Below, in pieces: positions 52,052 to 62,526 of a DNA stretch of 64,000 bases; the stretch's first letter is position 1; every line of letters starts with the position of its first letter. Source of the stretch: Saccharomycopsis fibuligera x Saccharomycopsis cf. fibuligera (Eukaryota > Ascomycota > Saccharomycetes > Ascoideales > Saccharomycopsidaceae). The position numbers were made by a program, and so were the translations under genes. The notes beneath the pieces were generated by a model, which did not search any database, was not told where the DNA came from, and was given only the letters and a program-made list of their open reading frames with translations. The stretch covers positions 930,001-994,000 of the forward strand of contig CP012811.1 in NCBI GenBank assembly GCA_001936135.1, written 5' to 3'.

Positions 52052-55000
52052 ATGACTACCGCTGAGGAAATACTGGAGCGCATGGCTAACTTCGACGGCT
52101 CACATCACAAAAAGTCTAGGAGAGAAACAAGTGATCCGGCCGTCAGCATTTCTCGGCTTTTTTTCTTCCCACCGGAGCTCCTCTTTAAGATTGTCGATCA
52201 CTTGGACTTGCCAGCACTCAAAAATCTCTTCGTGGCTCTCAGTCTCGACATTAGCGCTCACCGCCTACCAAAACCACCACTCTCTATTCAGAACTCCCCT
52301 TTATCTACTCTTGTCAAATCCCTTGTGTTTCAAAATGTGCACTTGGTGCTACTCAACGACGACATTGGTGGTATGACTGCTGGTCCCTTTCACGTTATCG
52401 AGTCGAAGGGGTCCGATCACCCCGTGCACTCATCTTGCTACACGCACTCCAACAGCATTATCACCATAAATACCAACAGCAATAATACCAATAATGCCAT
52501 CAACAACAATATAGACGAGCAAGAGCGCTTCATTGGCGATCCTGACATTGACCACTTCCATGAAGAAGTAGACCGCTTTCCTACAGAAGTCGAGCCAACG
52601 GCCTCAACTAACTCACTTTGCGATCCTTTTAGCAATAGCCATGGCCATAGATTCGTGAGTCAATATGGTCCACGTTTCGAGACTACCGCGGTTCATTATC
52701 GCCACATTTCCGAGTTAATGCCCTATTGCGGCTTTATTCGCTGCCTAACTATTGAATGTGGCGATGGATTGCGGGGAATCCTGATTGCTGATCATGATTC
52801 TCACAATGGCAGCTCATACTCTTCCTCAGCATCGTCGGCCTCATCAACGCCTTCATCGGCTTCATCATCGGTGTCATCATCATCTTTAATGAGCAGCTTT
52901 CTTTCAGCTGAAGATATAGCCCCTTCTTATTTTTCTTCTCCAGAGTCTTCAAATAACAGCAGCAACGTGAAATTGTCTTCTGACAGCGCAAATCGCGATG
53001 CCGAGATGGGACAGCGATGGCGCCAACTTGCAGAAACTAAAATGGAAGAAGAGAAAGTTGCCTCAGCAGTTTTGGGGCTCTTTGCCAGATGTGAAAATTG
53101 TGTTACATTAAAGGTGCCTTGTTATGGGGCAACAAGGATTCTTGGAGAAAACATTGCTACGATTCTTGGTCCTTCTCGTGAACATTATATCGAAAGAGGA
53201 AATGAGTTTTTGCAAGATATTGCGAGATGGGGGAATTGGCGCCATGATTCTGAAGTTAATGCTGTTGACTCTGATGAAACTGCTGGCAGCATTGTCTGTG
53301 AGATTGAATCTGCGCTTTATGATTCAGTTTTCTCTAAAGTTGAACACTTAATCACTTGCTTCGATTTGCGCATAATTTCCAAGTGCAAGAACCTCAAGAC
53401 TTTGGAAGTCTTTGGAGATGAAAACACCCGCTACAATAACAACCTTGACTTCACTGATATCAATAGTCGCTACTTTGCTACTTTGGATCCTGATAACCAA
53501 GGTGGCAAGCATGTCCATTTTGCTATTGCCGCATGCCTTCCTTCTTTACGGTACCTCAAACTTTCCAAGTGCGATCTTGAAGATTTATTTTATGTCAGCA
53601 ATAGAGCTTCAGAATTGAGTATTATTTTGGATCAGGAATCTTCTGATGCTAATGATGATATGAGTAGCAATGGCTACATTTCGGTTAACTTGCGACGCCC
53701 TAATAGTGTTGATATAAGTAATGAAAAGCCTTTACCAAAGTCTCTAGCTTCCTTATTTAGCTATCCTCAGCTTGAAAAATTAATAATTTTGAGAAAATCT
53801 TGTGCTGACATTTCATTTGTTGATTATTTCAATGCACCAAAGTTAAAACATTTATTCTTACCTCGCAGCAGTATTTTCGAGCGTGGCAACAACAATCCGT
53901 TCAATATCTTTGATAAAAACAATCCTGATTCTTCATCTTTCAAAGAATTGGAATCACTTAGGCTTAATGGAAGGTTTATTGATACTATTCCATTCGGGAA
54001 CTTGGGAATTGGTTTTTCCGAAGAAACGTATCGCTCATCTATCCCATCCCCATCTCCGTCTTTCTGGCAATATTTGCCAAAGTTACGATTCTTGGATTTG
54101 GGTAACAACGGTATTTCGAGACTCGGAGATGTTCAACTAGCAGAATCTGGTTCTTCCGCTTCCAACTCTTTTGAATCATTAGAATACTTGATCTTGGCGC
54201 ATAATTTTATTGGTGATTTTGATGTCAGAACTGTGGCAAAAATGCCAAAGTTGAAAGTATTGGACATGTCACGCAATATAATTAGTGAAATTCCACAACG
54301 CTTGGATAAACTAATGCCGCGGTTGCAAGAACTACGATTTGTAAACAACCAAATCAAAGTTATTGAGAATTTGGATAGCCGTGGGCATGGCATGCGTTGG
54401 TTGAAAAAGTTGAATTTGTCAAAGAACAAAATGACCCTTATTGACATCAGATGTAGTATGCCAGCATTAGAAGTACTCGATTTGAGCTACAACTCAATTG
54501 AACAAGTTAATAATAATGAAGAAACTGGCCTCTCGAGAAGAAAGTTGCCAAATTTGCAAGTGTTTAATCTTGCACATAATCGCATTGAAAGTATAGAGGG
54601 AGTAGCATGTCTTGCAGGTTCGTTAAAAGTGTTGGATCTTGCTGATAATCGCATTAATTGCATTAAACCATTGGTGTTTCTTAGCAAGACATTGGAAAAG
54701 TTGGTCTTGTCAAACAACCACAGAATTAATGATTTCGAACCTTTGACGCAGCTCACGTCACTCAGAGAGTTGAGCGCAGCTGATTGCAAAATGTCTTGTG
54801 TACCAATTTTCAGTCAGTGTCGTCAGTTGCAGTATTTGGATTTATCAAGAAACAGGCTTCTTAATCATCCAGCATCTAACTACTTTGTTAATCTTGTTTG
54901 CAATCGTGAGTACAGCAGCAAAGCCAATAACAGAAGATTTGCCAAAGTGTTTGAAGTGCCTTCTGTTAAAATTCTTATTTTAAATAATTGCAGTCCTACA

Positions 55001-55594
55001 TCACTTCTTCTGATTGGATGGATGTTTCCTAACTTGCATTGTTTGCACCTCAAGTCCAGCTCCATTGGTGATGATGTTTTTGTCAATAACCTTATGCCGC
55101 TTTTAGCGACTTTGCAAAATTTGCAAGATTTTAGTTTGGCTAAAAACCAAATCTCATCTTTGAAAATTTTTAGTGGTAAAAATATGGGATTTATGCCAAA
55201 CAGTTTGTTGAAATTGGATTTGAGCCAAAACAAGATTGAACAGTTGATAGGTTATGAAGCAATGGTGAACAAATTACAAAAGTTAGAATGGCTCAGCATT
55301 AGAGAAAACCGTCTTTCGGTTCCACTTTTGGATTTGAAAAGTTTTGCAATTTACAAGAAATATGGTATGCTATTTGGCAATCAACAAGAACCAGGTATTA
55401 ATGCTTTTGTTAAGGACCAAAAAGTTTGTCCTGCAGCATACACCTTGGCTGAACAGATTTCACTAAGTTATAAAAGCACGGGTATGCCGCTCAATCCAAC
55501 TTTTATATGTGGCCATGTTGGTGGACAAGGTAATGGTATCACTGAAAAACCAATAACAGGCTATAATGATGTGATGCATTGGTACTTCCAATGA
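52052..55594 (+). CDS. F-box-like, leucine-rich-repeat protein (1180 residues)
   Basis: The N-terminus has an F-box-like helix set at about 35-67 (FFFPPELLFKIVDHLDLPAL), which would bind Skp1. A poorly conserved Ser/Asn-rich middle (about 140-320) follows, including long Ser runs. From about 450, and densely from 670 to 1095, there are at least a dozen leucine-rich repeats of the LxxLxLxxNxI type: FLDLGNNGI, VLDMSRNIIS, KLNLSKNKMT, VLDLSYNSIE, VLDLADNRIN, YLDLSRNRL and KLDLSQNKI. This would make a substrate receptor of an SCF ubiquitin ligase, or a scaffold. Start is the first ATG at 52052. I know no named S. cerevisiae orthologue of this layout; similar proteins occur in CTG-clade yeasts. 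Repeat class is sure, F-box moderately so. Confidence 0.8.
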   Translation: MTTAEEILERMANFDGSHHKKSRRETSDPAVSISRLFFFPPELLFKIVDHLDLPALKNLFVALSLDISAHRLPKPPLSIQNSPLSTLVKSLVFQNVHLVLLNDDIGGMTAGPFHVIESKGSDHPVHSSCYTHSNSIITINTNSNNTNNAINNNIDEQERFIGDPDIDHFHEEVDRFPTEVEPTASTNSLCDPFSNSHGHRFVSQYGPRFETTAVHYRHISELMPYCGFIRCLTIECGDGLRGILIADHDSHNGSSYSSSASSASSTPSSASSSVSSSSLMSSFLSAEDIAPSYFSSPESSNNSSNVKLSSDSANRDAEMGQRWRQLAETKMEEEKVASAVLGLFARCENCVTLKVPCYGATRILGENIATILGPSREHYIERGNEFLQDIARWGNWRHDSEVNAVDSDETAGSIVCEIESALYDSVFSKVEHLITCFDLRIISKCKNLKTLEVFGDENTRYNNNLDFTDINSRYFATLDPDNQGGKHVHFAIAACLPSLRYLKLSKCDLEDLFYVSNRASELSIILDQESSDANDDMSSNGYISVNLRRPNSVDISNEKPLPKSLASLFSYPQLEKLIILRKSCADISFVDYFNAPKLKHLFLPRSSIFERGNNNPFNIFDKNNPDSSSFKELESLRLNGRFIDTIPFGNLGIGFSEETYRSSIPSPSPSFWQYLPKLRFLDLGNNGISRLGDVQLAESGSSASNSFESLEYLILAHNFIGDFDVRTVAKMPKLKVLDMSRNIISEIPQRLDKLMPRLQELRFVNNQIKVIENLDSRGHGMRWLKKLNLSKNKMTLIDIRCSMPALEVLDLSYNSIEQVNNNEETGLSRRKLPNLQVFNLAHNRIESIEGVACLAGSLKVLDLADNRINCIKPLVFLSKTLEKLVLSNNHRINDFEPLTQLTSLRELSAADCKMSCVPIFSQCRQLQYLDLSRNRLLNHPASNYFVNLVCNREYSSKANNRRFAKVFEVPSVKILILNNCSPTSLLLIGWMFPNLHCLHLKSSSIGDDVFVNNLMPLLATLQNLQDFSLAKNQISSLKIFSGKNMGFMPNSLLKLDLSQNKIEQLIGYEAMVNKLQKLEWLSIRENRLSVPLLDLKSFAIYKKYGMLFGNQQEPGINAFVKDQKVCPAAYTLAEQISLSYKSTGMPLNPTFICGHVGGQGNGITEKPITGYNDVMHWYFQ

Positions 55595-56406
55595 GGTGAG
55601 CTGGTTTTTCATTTTCAGCTTTATTAATTTCCTCTTGTTTTTTTGGATTTTATATTGGGTTTTGTAATGGGTTTTATAATGGGTGGTTTGTGGCTTTTTT
55701 TTATATTTGGTTTTCTTTGCTGTCTTTATTTTTGCTAAAAATTTTCACATGTTTACTTTTTTTGTTCATTTTGCTCACATTTTTCGCTTATTTGCTTGGC
55801 TTCTTTTTCGTTTTTTCAAAAATAATCTAGAATAAAATTATTGTTTTCTTCGTCGTTGTTGGTAGAAGCTTGTTTTCTTTTTCTTCTTTTGACTCATTAA
55901 TCTTTCATACCTCATGCTCTAGTTGTTTGTTTTAGTAGATTTTCATCTCTCATTTTACCTTTATTGTTTAATATTGCTAGCCTGAACTATAAGCAGATTT
56001 CTGCATTTATGCATATGCTACATGAAATGACACCACGGCTATGCGGCCGAGTCTGCGGCAGTGAAACTGCAATTTAGTTTCATGATCATTTAAGTGTAAA
56101 TTTCCATGAGGTTGTTGCAGTCGATTGACTATTGTTGGGAAACGTGCCACAACTATGGATCTTTATGTTATTAAAGAGCATGCTTTATCGGGCTTGTTTT
56201 TTTTTCTCCATTTCAGTAACAAAAGATTTATTCATCTTAGATTTTACGTTTTTGTATTTTTGCTTGACGCTTGAATCGCAGCAAAACGAGGACAGAGCAA
56301 GATTAAACGGGAAAGAAAACAAGCAAGCTAGAACTTAGTTGGTTTAATATCATGATTAAGAAAGAAACGGGACCAAAATAATTAAACATTAGCATTCAAA
56401 GGCAAC

Positions 56407-56439
<33 letters not shown>

Positions 56440-57018
56440 GAGAAAAAAGGACTAAAAGAATTCCATTAAAAGATGAAGACAAAATAAAGAATAAAAAATA
56501 CCTATTAAATTAAATCATGGCAGCTGAAAACAAATCGAAATAAATAAAAGATAGCATAATGAGTGAACAAATAAATGAGCAGAATGTTGGAAGAAAAGTT
56601 CTTGTTAAAAAAAAGTTAAAAAATTTGTTATCATGACAAAATATCAAAGCGTGTTAAAAGAAAACAAGTAAACAATAACCAGCGAGAAAAAAAAAAAAAA
56701 AAAAAAAAAAGGAAAAAAGGAAAAAATAAAAGGAAAAGGGAAAAGAGAAAAATGAAATAAAAGAGCAATTATGACACACATGAACAACTGAAGAATCAAT
56801 AAGCATATATATGTAAACAGCAATTTTCAATGTAAACGTCTCTAATATAATAATGGAATGAACAAAGTACAACAAGAGCAACAAAAATAAAAAACAAAAT
56901 AAAAAATTGCACAAAAATCTCAAAAATCTCGAAAAACCAAACAAAATTAAAAATAAATAAAAAAAATAGTCTAGCATCACATTATTCATTCTAAAATTGT
57001 CGTAGTTCTAAAACTTTT
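55595..57018. other. Convergent intergenic region with poly(A) runs
   Basis: About 1.4 kb between 3' ends of the LRR gene and the Ser/Asn-rich gene. T-rich then A-rich on the plus strand, with A runs of 26 (56407-56432) and 24 (56687-56710). The hydrophobic minus-strand frame at 56654-56989 is a by-product of this. No gene. Confidence 0.6.
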
Positions 57019-60000
57019 CTATACTTTAATTCTGGTGAAATCTAAAGACTGTAACTGAGGTGTGGCAGTATCACTACTATCACCATTATTACCGTCACTA
57101 TTAACCTTTCCTTCAATCTTTGCTGGACCATCATCATCTTCTGCATTGTTTTGGCTCTGATCATGGTTAACAGCATCAAAGAATTTTTCGTTTTCTTCTT
57201 CCGCATCCTCCAAAGTATCATCAATTCCATCAGCAGTTTTACTACTTGAATTGTTGTTACTAGTAACAGCTGCAAAGCTGCCAGGAACTTCCGGCGTTTG
57301 CTTTTCATTTTTATAGTGCAAATCATCACGATTGCTAACATTTGCCTTCTTTTCATCACCATTATCAGCATGAGGATTATTTCCAGTAGAATATTCACTG
57401 TTGGAACCTGGATAATAACTAATTTCAGAATTCAAAAGATCAGCATACGAACTCAAATCAAGCAAACTGTCTTCATTGTTTGGTGATTCATCAGCACTAA
57501 TAGTAGCAGATTTTTTACGGGAACTATTAGGATAATTTTTGTTTTGGTTATTATTTGTTGCCGCTGCTACTGTTTGTTGAGCCCCACTGATGGTTGTTGT
57601 TGCAACACTATTGACATCATTCGCACTCAATTCACTCAAACTTCTTTCCAACCTTGAAGTGGTTTCAGATCTTGTAATTGGGCTTTTTGGAGATACTGGT
57701 GAAAGTGCAGTAAAACTTTTTTTTCTTTGAAATGGTGAGAGACCAACATACAATGATTGCCTTCTTGGAGAATTCTGGGTTGGTATTGACATAGTACTCG
57801 GCAAATGAGGAAGTGGTGGCGCATCAGTAGTGTCAAATGGTGACGCACCAAGATTACTGCTTCTTCTTGTCAATGTTGGTGAAGTGCTACCATTTATTAT
57901 ACCACTACCTGCACCACTGCTGCTCGGAGGACCTGTACTGCAGATGCCACTGGCTATTGGTGGCTTAATCAATAAACTAGAACTGCTATAATTCTTATTA
58001 CTCATGCTCTTGTCAAGATAATTATTCAAAGAGGTTTCAATAATTGAAGGTCTTCTAGATTGTCTGCTGAGTAAATTCACTTCTGAAGAATTAGTCGAAA
58101 AATTAACTGACCCAAGTAATTTTTTATCATTGTTCGTTGCAGTGGTAGCAATATTTCCCTTGGATAAAGTTTCCTCTTCCAGACCAAAGAAAAGTCTGTT
58201 ATTATCAGAATTTCCATTATTAGCATTGACGGCACTGTCCAAACCGGGTGATATATAATCATCTAATCTATAGTGGTTCGGAATAGCTTTCAAACCTGGT
58301 GGTGAATTAAAATTAGATACAGATGATCTTCTTGATTTTGAAAGCTGAGGCCTAGCCAAGAACTCCAACCCACCACTATTACCAGCAGAAGGACTTGAAG
58401 GATTGTATGTCGATGATCTAACAAGTTTGGCATTAACTGGGCTGGCATTAGTGTGTAATGAAGTACTGCTTTTATTATGTTGCAGTAAACATGAATTTCT
58501 TCTAGAAAGAGTCAAACTTGGTTGTTCTTGAACATTTCTCTCAAAAATCATCGAACTTCTATAAGCATTGCTGTTAGATGTATTGTATGTGAGTGCAGAT
58601 TGAGGAGAAGACACAAAGACGAAATCATTAGCATCATTAGATGTCAGATTATTACTATTTTTACGAGAGTTGTCGCTATTACCATTATTGTGACTGGTGC
58701 TGAGAGTGTCAATGTTCAAAAAGTTTTGGTTATTTCCTGGAAATTCATAGTTTTTGTCCTGGTTTGGTGTCACTGGTAAATGGGATGAGTTAGAAAGCTC
58801 ACTCAACACTGGCGATGAAGTATCGTTTCTATTTACTGATTGTTGCTGTTGTTGCTGCTTGTTACTGTTTGTTTTTTTGGCCAAATGTTTAGCGAAGAAA
58901 TAGTTTGTACTGTTTGGTGATATCCCACCAGGTGATAAAACAATATTATCCCGCTGGTTGTCATGATCAATGTCTACTGACTTTTGGCTTTTCATAGTAA
59001 GCAATCTTGAGGTAGCCGATGCTTCTTCAGATTTTTCATTTTCATTATTTTCTGCTTCAAATTTATGATTGGCGCTGTTGCTATTGGAAACATGCTCAAA
59101 ATTTTCATTGACAATACTGTTTTGAAGTGATTCTTTAATATCGCTCTTGGAACCTTCGGTAGCAGAAGGGGCTTTAGTAATAATATTTTGCTTCACATCG
59201 GCGTTATTTTCCAACAGGTTTTTAGTAGGAACAACACTATCAGAGCTTGACTTTTTATTATTAGAATCATCATTTTGGGCTTTATTGCCAGCAAATAAGC
59301 CAAAAAATGACTTTCTTCTCGATTTGCTTTTTGGAAGCGCCGGTCTTTGTTCAGCCAGTAATTCTTTTTTAGCGTCTGACTTCCTTCTCAAGCTTTTGGA
59401 AGATGGCTTTTTCGATATTTTGCCTGGTTCTAAGGCGTCAGTCTGTTTGATTTCATTTACATCCTCTCTAGAAAATGGTGCTGTGGTAGTGCCACTATTG
59501 TTGTTGGTATCTTGTTTGTTTTGTGGCTGCGCACCATGTGAGGCATCAAGTTTTTCATTGGCCGGAGCAGCTGCAAGTTGAGCACCGCCCTGTTCTCCAT
59601 TAGCAAATCCCAGCAAGGTCTGTTGTTGTTGTTGTTTACTATTATTGCTGTCAGCTAATCCTAACAAGTTACCAATTGAGGTTGAACTTCGTCTGGTTTT
59701 TGGAATGGATTCACTTCCTGATACCGAAACAGCCTTACTCTCGTTGTTGTTGTTGTTGTTGTTGTTGTAATGGTTGTCATTATGGTGATTTTTGTAGTTT
59801 TTGCTGTTACTACTATTGTTGGCGATTGAGTTGTCAGTGGTATTTTCAGAAGAATCAATTTTAGCAAGATACCCATTTGTCTCTAATGGATTAGCACCCA
59901 TGAATTTGTAGTATGTGTTGACATTGGTGCCCTCGGAGCCATATAAAAGCGAAGCGGTGTTTACCTCAAGAGTGCTAAGCTCCTGGGGCAGAAGCGGCTC

Positions 60001-60276
60001 GCTGCTGTTTGAAATTGCTGGCGACACTGTTAACTGTCCAGCTGTCTTTTTCTTTGAATCTGAAGTGCTGGTATTGATTCGATTCGCATTAGCATTATGA
60101 GTAGCATTTGTATTTGTACCTGTGTTTGTGTTGCTGTTGCTGCGGTTCTTTCCTAGGCGGCTATGGTTGGCGGTATCGATGTCAGAACCAGTACTTGGGG
60201 AATTCGCAGCAGCGCCTAAGTTTGCTGGCTTGTCAGCAATGTCCTTGTTGGCTCTTTTGAACTTCCAGGAGACCAT
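57019..60276 (-). CDS. Large Ser/Asn-rich phosphoprotein, possibly Vhs2/Mlf3 family
   Basis: The 1085-residue protein is low-complexity and probably disordered, with poly-Asn and poly-Gln runs, many RRxS-type sites (TRRSSNLG, SRRPSII, SRRNSCLL) and SP/TP sites, so it is likely heavily phosphorylated. Short islands stand out: SSMIFERNVQEQ, LVRSSTYNPSSPSAG, RLDDYISPGLDS and RQSLYVGLSPFQRKKS. The first and third resemble segments I associate with S. cerevisiae Vhs2 and Mlf3, which act near septins and drug response, but those proteins are under half this length. The acidic C-terminus (about 1020-1070) is another feature. Start ATG complement at 60274-60276. If the family call is wrong it should be read as an unknown regulatory phosphoprotein. 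Confidence 0.7.
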   Translation of the reverse strand: MVSWKFKRANKDIADKPANLGAAANSPSTGSDIDTANHSRLGKNRSNSNTNTGTNTNATHNANANRINTSTSDSKKKTAGQLTVSPAISNSSEPLLPQELSTLEVNTASLLYGSEGTNVNTYYKFMGANPLETNGYLAKIDSSENTTDNSIANNSSNSKNYKNHHNDNHYNNNNNNNNESKAVSVSGSESIPKTRRSSTSIGNLLGLADSNNSKQQQQQTLLGFANGEQGGAQLAAAPANEKLDASHGAQPQNKQDTNNNSGTTTAPFSREDVNEIKQTDALEPGKISKKPSSKSLRRKSDAKKELLAEQRPALPKSKSRRKSFFGLFAGNKAQNDDSNNKKSSSDSVVPTKNLLENNADVKQNIITKAPSATEGSKSDIKESLQNSIVNENFEHVSNSNSANHKFEAENNENEKSEEASATSRLLTMKSQKSVDIDHDNQRDNIVLSPGGISPNSTNYFFAKHLAKKTNSNKQQQQQQSVNRNDTSSPVLSELSNSSHLPVTPNQDKNYEFPGNNQNFLNIDTLSTSHNNGNSDNSRKNSNNLTSNDANDFVFVSSPQSALTYNTSNSNAYRSSMIFERNVQEQPSLTLSRRNSCLLQHNKSSTSLHTNASPVNAKLVRSSTYNPSSPSAGNSGGLEFLARPQLSKSRRSSVSNFNSPPGLKAIPNHYRLDDYISPGLDSAVNANNGNSDNNRLFFGLEEETLSKGNIATTATNNDKKLLGSVNFSTNSSEVNLLSRQSRRPSIIETSLNNYLDKSMSNKNYSSSSLLIKPPIASGICSTGPPSSSGAGSGIINGSTSPTLTRRSSNLGASPFDTTDAPPLPHLPSTMSIPTQNSPRRQSLYVGLSPFQRKKSFTALSPVSPKSPITRSETTSRLERSLSELSANDVNSVATTTISGAQQTVAAATNNNQNKNYPNSSRKKSATISADESPNNEDSLLDLSSYADLLNSEISYYPGSNSEYSTGNNPHADNGDEKKANVSNRDDLHYKNEKQTPEVPGSFAAVTSNNNSSSKTADGIDDTLEDAEEENEKFFDAVNHDQSQNNAEDDDGPAKIEGKVNSDGNNGDSSDTATPQLQSLDFTRIKV

Positions 60277-60554
60277 TCTTGGTACTTTGTGAGTGCAATA
60301 GAAGGCAATGGAGTAATACTGGTGCTAAGCACTAATTACAGAACAGCGTTGAAAGGGAATAAATTCCTTCAGGATTTAAACCCGCGATGATGCGCCTAGA
60401 GAACAAGAAGCAACAGCAGCAGTAGCAGGGCAAATTGGTTGCTGGCGGAGCACTGCTGCCAGAAGGAGCGACAGAATCTCTGCTAACAGAATTAAGCGCC
60501 GCTTGATGCAAAGCATGCTCTTTGTTGCAGGGCTCGTAATATATATTATCACTA

Positions 60555-60578
60555 AGTCACATGGAGTTTCATGTGACT
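60555..60578. other. Inverted repeat AGTCACATG/CATGTGACT
   Basis: Nine-base exact arms (60555-60563 and 60570-60578) with a 6-base spacer. Each arm contains a CACATG E-box-like core, so it could be a doubled factor site. Confidence 0.6.
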
Positions 60579-60589
60579 CTTTTCAGATA

Positions 60590-60617
60590 CGAGGGCATGT
60601 CAGATGATATGCCCTCG
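60590..60617. other. Inverted repeat CGAGGGCAT/ATGCCCTCG
   Basis: Nine-base exact arms (60590-60598 and 60609-60617) with a 10-base loop, only 11 bases after the preceding inverted repeat. Role unknown. Confidence 0.6.
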
Positions 60618-60819
60618 TAATCCCCCGCTAGATACCCCCGTATTCACTCCTGATTTGTTTTGGTGAGTTTCGACTGCGTCGTTTTGTTTTGTTTTGCTGG
60701 GTTTTATTTTGTTTTTGGTACTTCTAGAGCAACATTTATACACAACACAGACCCAAATTCTGCTTGCAAACCACTCGGTCAAATACACTGCCATTTCGTT
60801 CAGCAAACAACTTCCCACA

Positions 60820-62526
60820 ATGGCTTCAAACTCACTGCTTAACCTGTCTGTGTCTCTGGGGTTCAACCAATCCTTGTACCACAATGTCTCCTTCAGCCAG
60901 CTCTCCTACCTTAATCAACACACCCTTTCCTTGACTTATGCTCTCTACCAGCTTCTTGAGACTTCTGGAGTCAAAGATTACGTTGACATAAAGTACCTTC
61001 CTTCAGCTGCTTTATTCCTATTCGCCATTCTGCTTTTGTATACTGGTAGTTATGCATCCATCACCAAGCCAAAAAACGCCGAGGAACCTAATCCTCACCA
61101 TCCATTGTTTGACCCTTCCGATGTCGATGAGGTCAACAGCTTGGACGAAATCAACTCAATCAAGGAGAAAAATGCATTTTTGATGCCTTTGGTTTCTGGT
61201 ACTGTTCTTGTTGGCTTGAACTATTCTTTGAAAAATTTCTCTAAAGACAGTATTTTGTCCTTTCTCAACCAATACGTTTTGTTTGTTTCTGTCTTTGCCA
61301 ATTACAACACTTTGAGCTATTTCTTGAAAACTGCAAACAGAATCTTAACTCACAAGTTGAAGATCAACCTGCTCGATTTCCTTGGCAAGTATAGGTTGAC
61401 CCTTTCACTTGACCGCAATGTTAATGGTACCGGAGCTGATGTCAATGATGAAAAAATTGAGGAAGAAAATCAAAAATTCTACGAAGCCATTTTGAAGCTC
61501 TTTGGTCTTAAACTCGCTAGTAAGAAACCGAAATCGCCAAAGAAACTCAGCCAACGGGAAAAGAAAATCAAAGCTAAAAGAGACAAAATTATAACAGTTG
61601 TTGAAAAGGATGACCAGCTTGTTAACATTTTCTTCTCTAGCGCAGAAACTATTGCTTTCCCATTAGCAGTGATCGCCGCATATGTCTACTCTACCAACAA
61701 TGGTAGCCAAAATTGGATTTTGTCTACGATTTTTGGTCTGTCTTTCAGTATTTTTGGTATCAAAAGCGCCAAAATCAATTCATTTAAGACTGGCTTAATC
61801 TTGTTAACCGGATTATTCTTTTACGATATTTACTTTGTTTTCAAATCCGACATTATGGTCAATGTCGCTACTGGTCTTGACATTCCTGCCAAACTCACCT
61901 TCCCATCGTTACCAGTTACTCCATTGGATCCAGCTTCTTATGCACCAAAGCTTAACGCCTCATTGCTTGGCCTTGGTGACATTGTTGTTCCAGGAATGTT
62001 TGTGTCATTATGTTTGAGATATGATTTGTTCAAGTATCATGAAGCTAATCCAAAAACTGAATTCCATCATTTGAATAAGTACCCAAAAACTTACTTTACT
62101 AGCGCATTTACAGGCTATGTTGTTGGCTTATTAGCTACTATGTTTTCTTTGCATTACTTCAAAACTGGGCAGCCTGCTTTATTATACTTGTGTCCAAGTA
62201 TTATCTTATTCACATTTACTACCGCTTTAGTTAAGGGTGAAGTCAAAACATTGCTCAAATTTAGCGAAGAAGAAAAAGATGAAGAACTTGAGCAAAGTAA
62301 AAATGTTATCAACGAAAGCAGTAAAGAACCAGAAGATAAAATTGGGGACGTTAGCACCCCAAAGACTTGGGATGCTTTTTTGAAATACGACTTGCCTGAT
62401 GAAGGCGAAGACGATGACGAAACTTACGTTTTAACAGCAGCTCAAGAAATCGATGAGGCTGATGATACTGAGTTTAGTGATGAAGATTTGGAAGATGAAG
62501 AAAGCGATGATGATGACGAATATTGA
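60820..62526 (+). CDS. YPF1: Signal-peptide-peptidase-type intramembrane aspartyl protease
   Basis: The 568-residue membrane protein has the three hallmarks of presenilin/SPP proteases: YD in LFFYDIYFVF (Asp336), GxGD in GLGDIVVPG (Asp387), and PAL in QPALLYL (452-454). About nine hydrophobic segments are visible, with a long Lys/Glu-rich loop around 210-270 and a very acidic tail (about 520-568). S. cerevisiae Ypf1 (587 residues) is an ER protease of this type that works in ER-associated degradation and controls nutrient transporters. The start is the ATG at 60820; the frame continues upstream without an ATG. Three CTG codons occur in the first 15 codons, probably Ser in this organism. The frame is intact and the catalytic pair is complete. 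Confidence 0.93.
   Translation: MASNSLLNLSVSLGFNQSLYHNVSFSQLSYLNQHTLSLTYALYQLLETSGVKDYVDIKYLPSAALFLFAILLLYTGSYASITKPKNAEEPNPHHPLFDPSDVDEVNSLDEINSIKEKNAFLMPLVSGTVLVGLNYSLKNFSKDSILSFLNQYVLFVSVFANYNTLSYFLKTANRILTHKLKINLLDFLGKYRLTLSLDRNVNGTGADVNDEKIEEENQKFYEAILKLFGLKLASKKPKSPKKLSQREKKIKAKRDKIITVVEKDDQLVNIFFSSAETIAFPLAVIAAYVYSTNNGSQNWILSTIFGLSFSIFGIKSAKINSFKTGLILLTGLFFYDIYFVFKSDIMVNVATGLDIPAKLTFPSLPVTPLDPASYAPKLNASLLGLGDIVVPGMFVSLCLRYDLFKYHEANPKTEFHHLNKYPKTYFTSAFTGYVVGLLATMFSLHYFKTGQPALLYLCPSIILFTFTTALVKGEVKTLLKFSEEEKDEELEQSKNVINESSKEPEDKIGDVSTPKTWDAFLKYDLPDEGEDDDETYVLTAAQEIDEADDTEFSDEDLEDEESDDDDEY

Larger units (their letters stand above)
60277..60819. other. Divergent promoter region with two hairpins
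   Basis: About 0.54 kb between the Ser/Asn-rich gene and YPF1. Contains the two adjacent inverted repeats at 60555-60578 and 60590-60617. No gene. Confidence 0.6.

Noticed and set aside
56654-56989. Hydrophobic 111-codon minus-strand frame rich in Phe and Leu
   Set aside because: Produced by A-rich plus-strand DNA including poly(A) runs; not gene-like.
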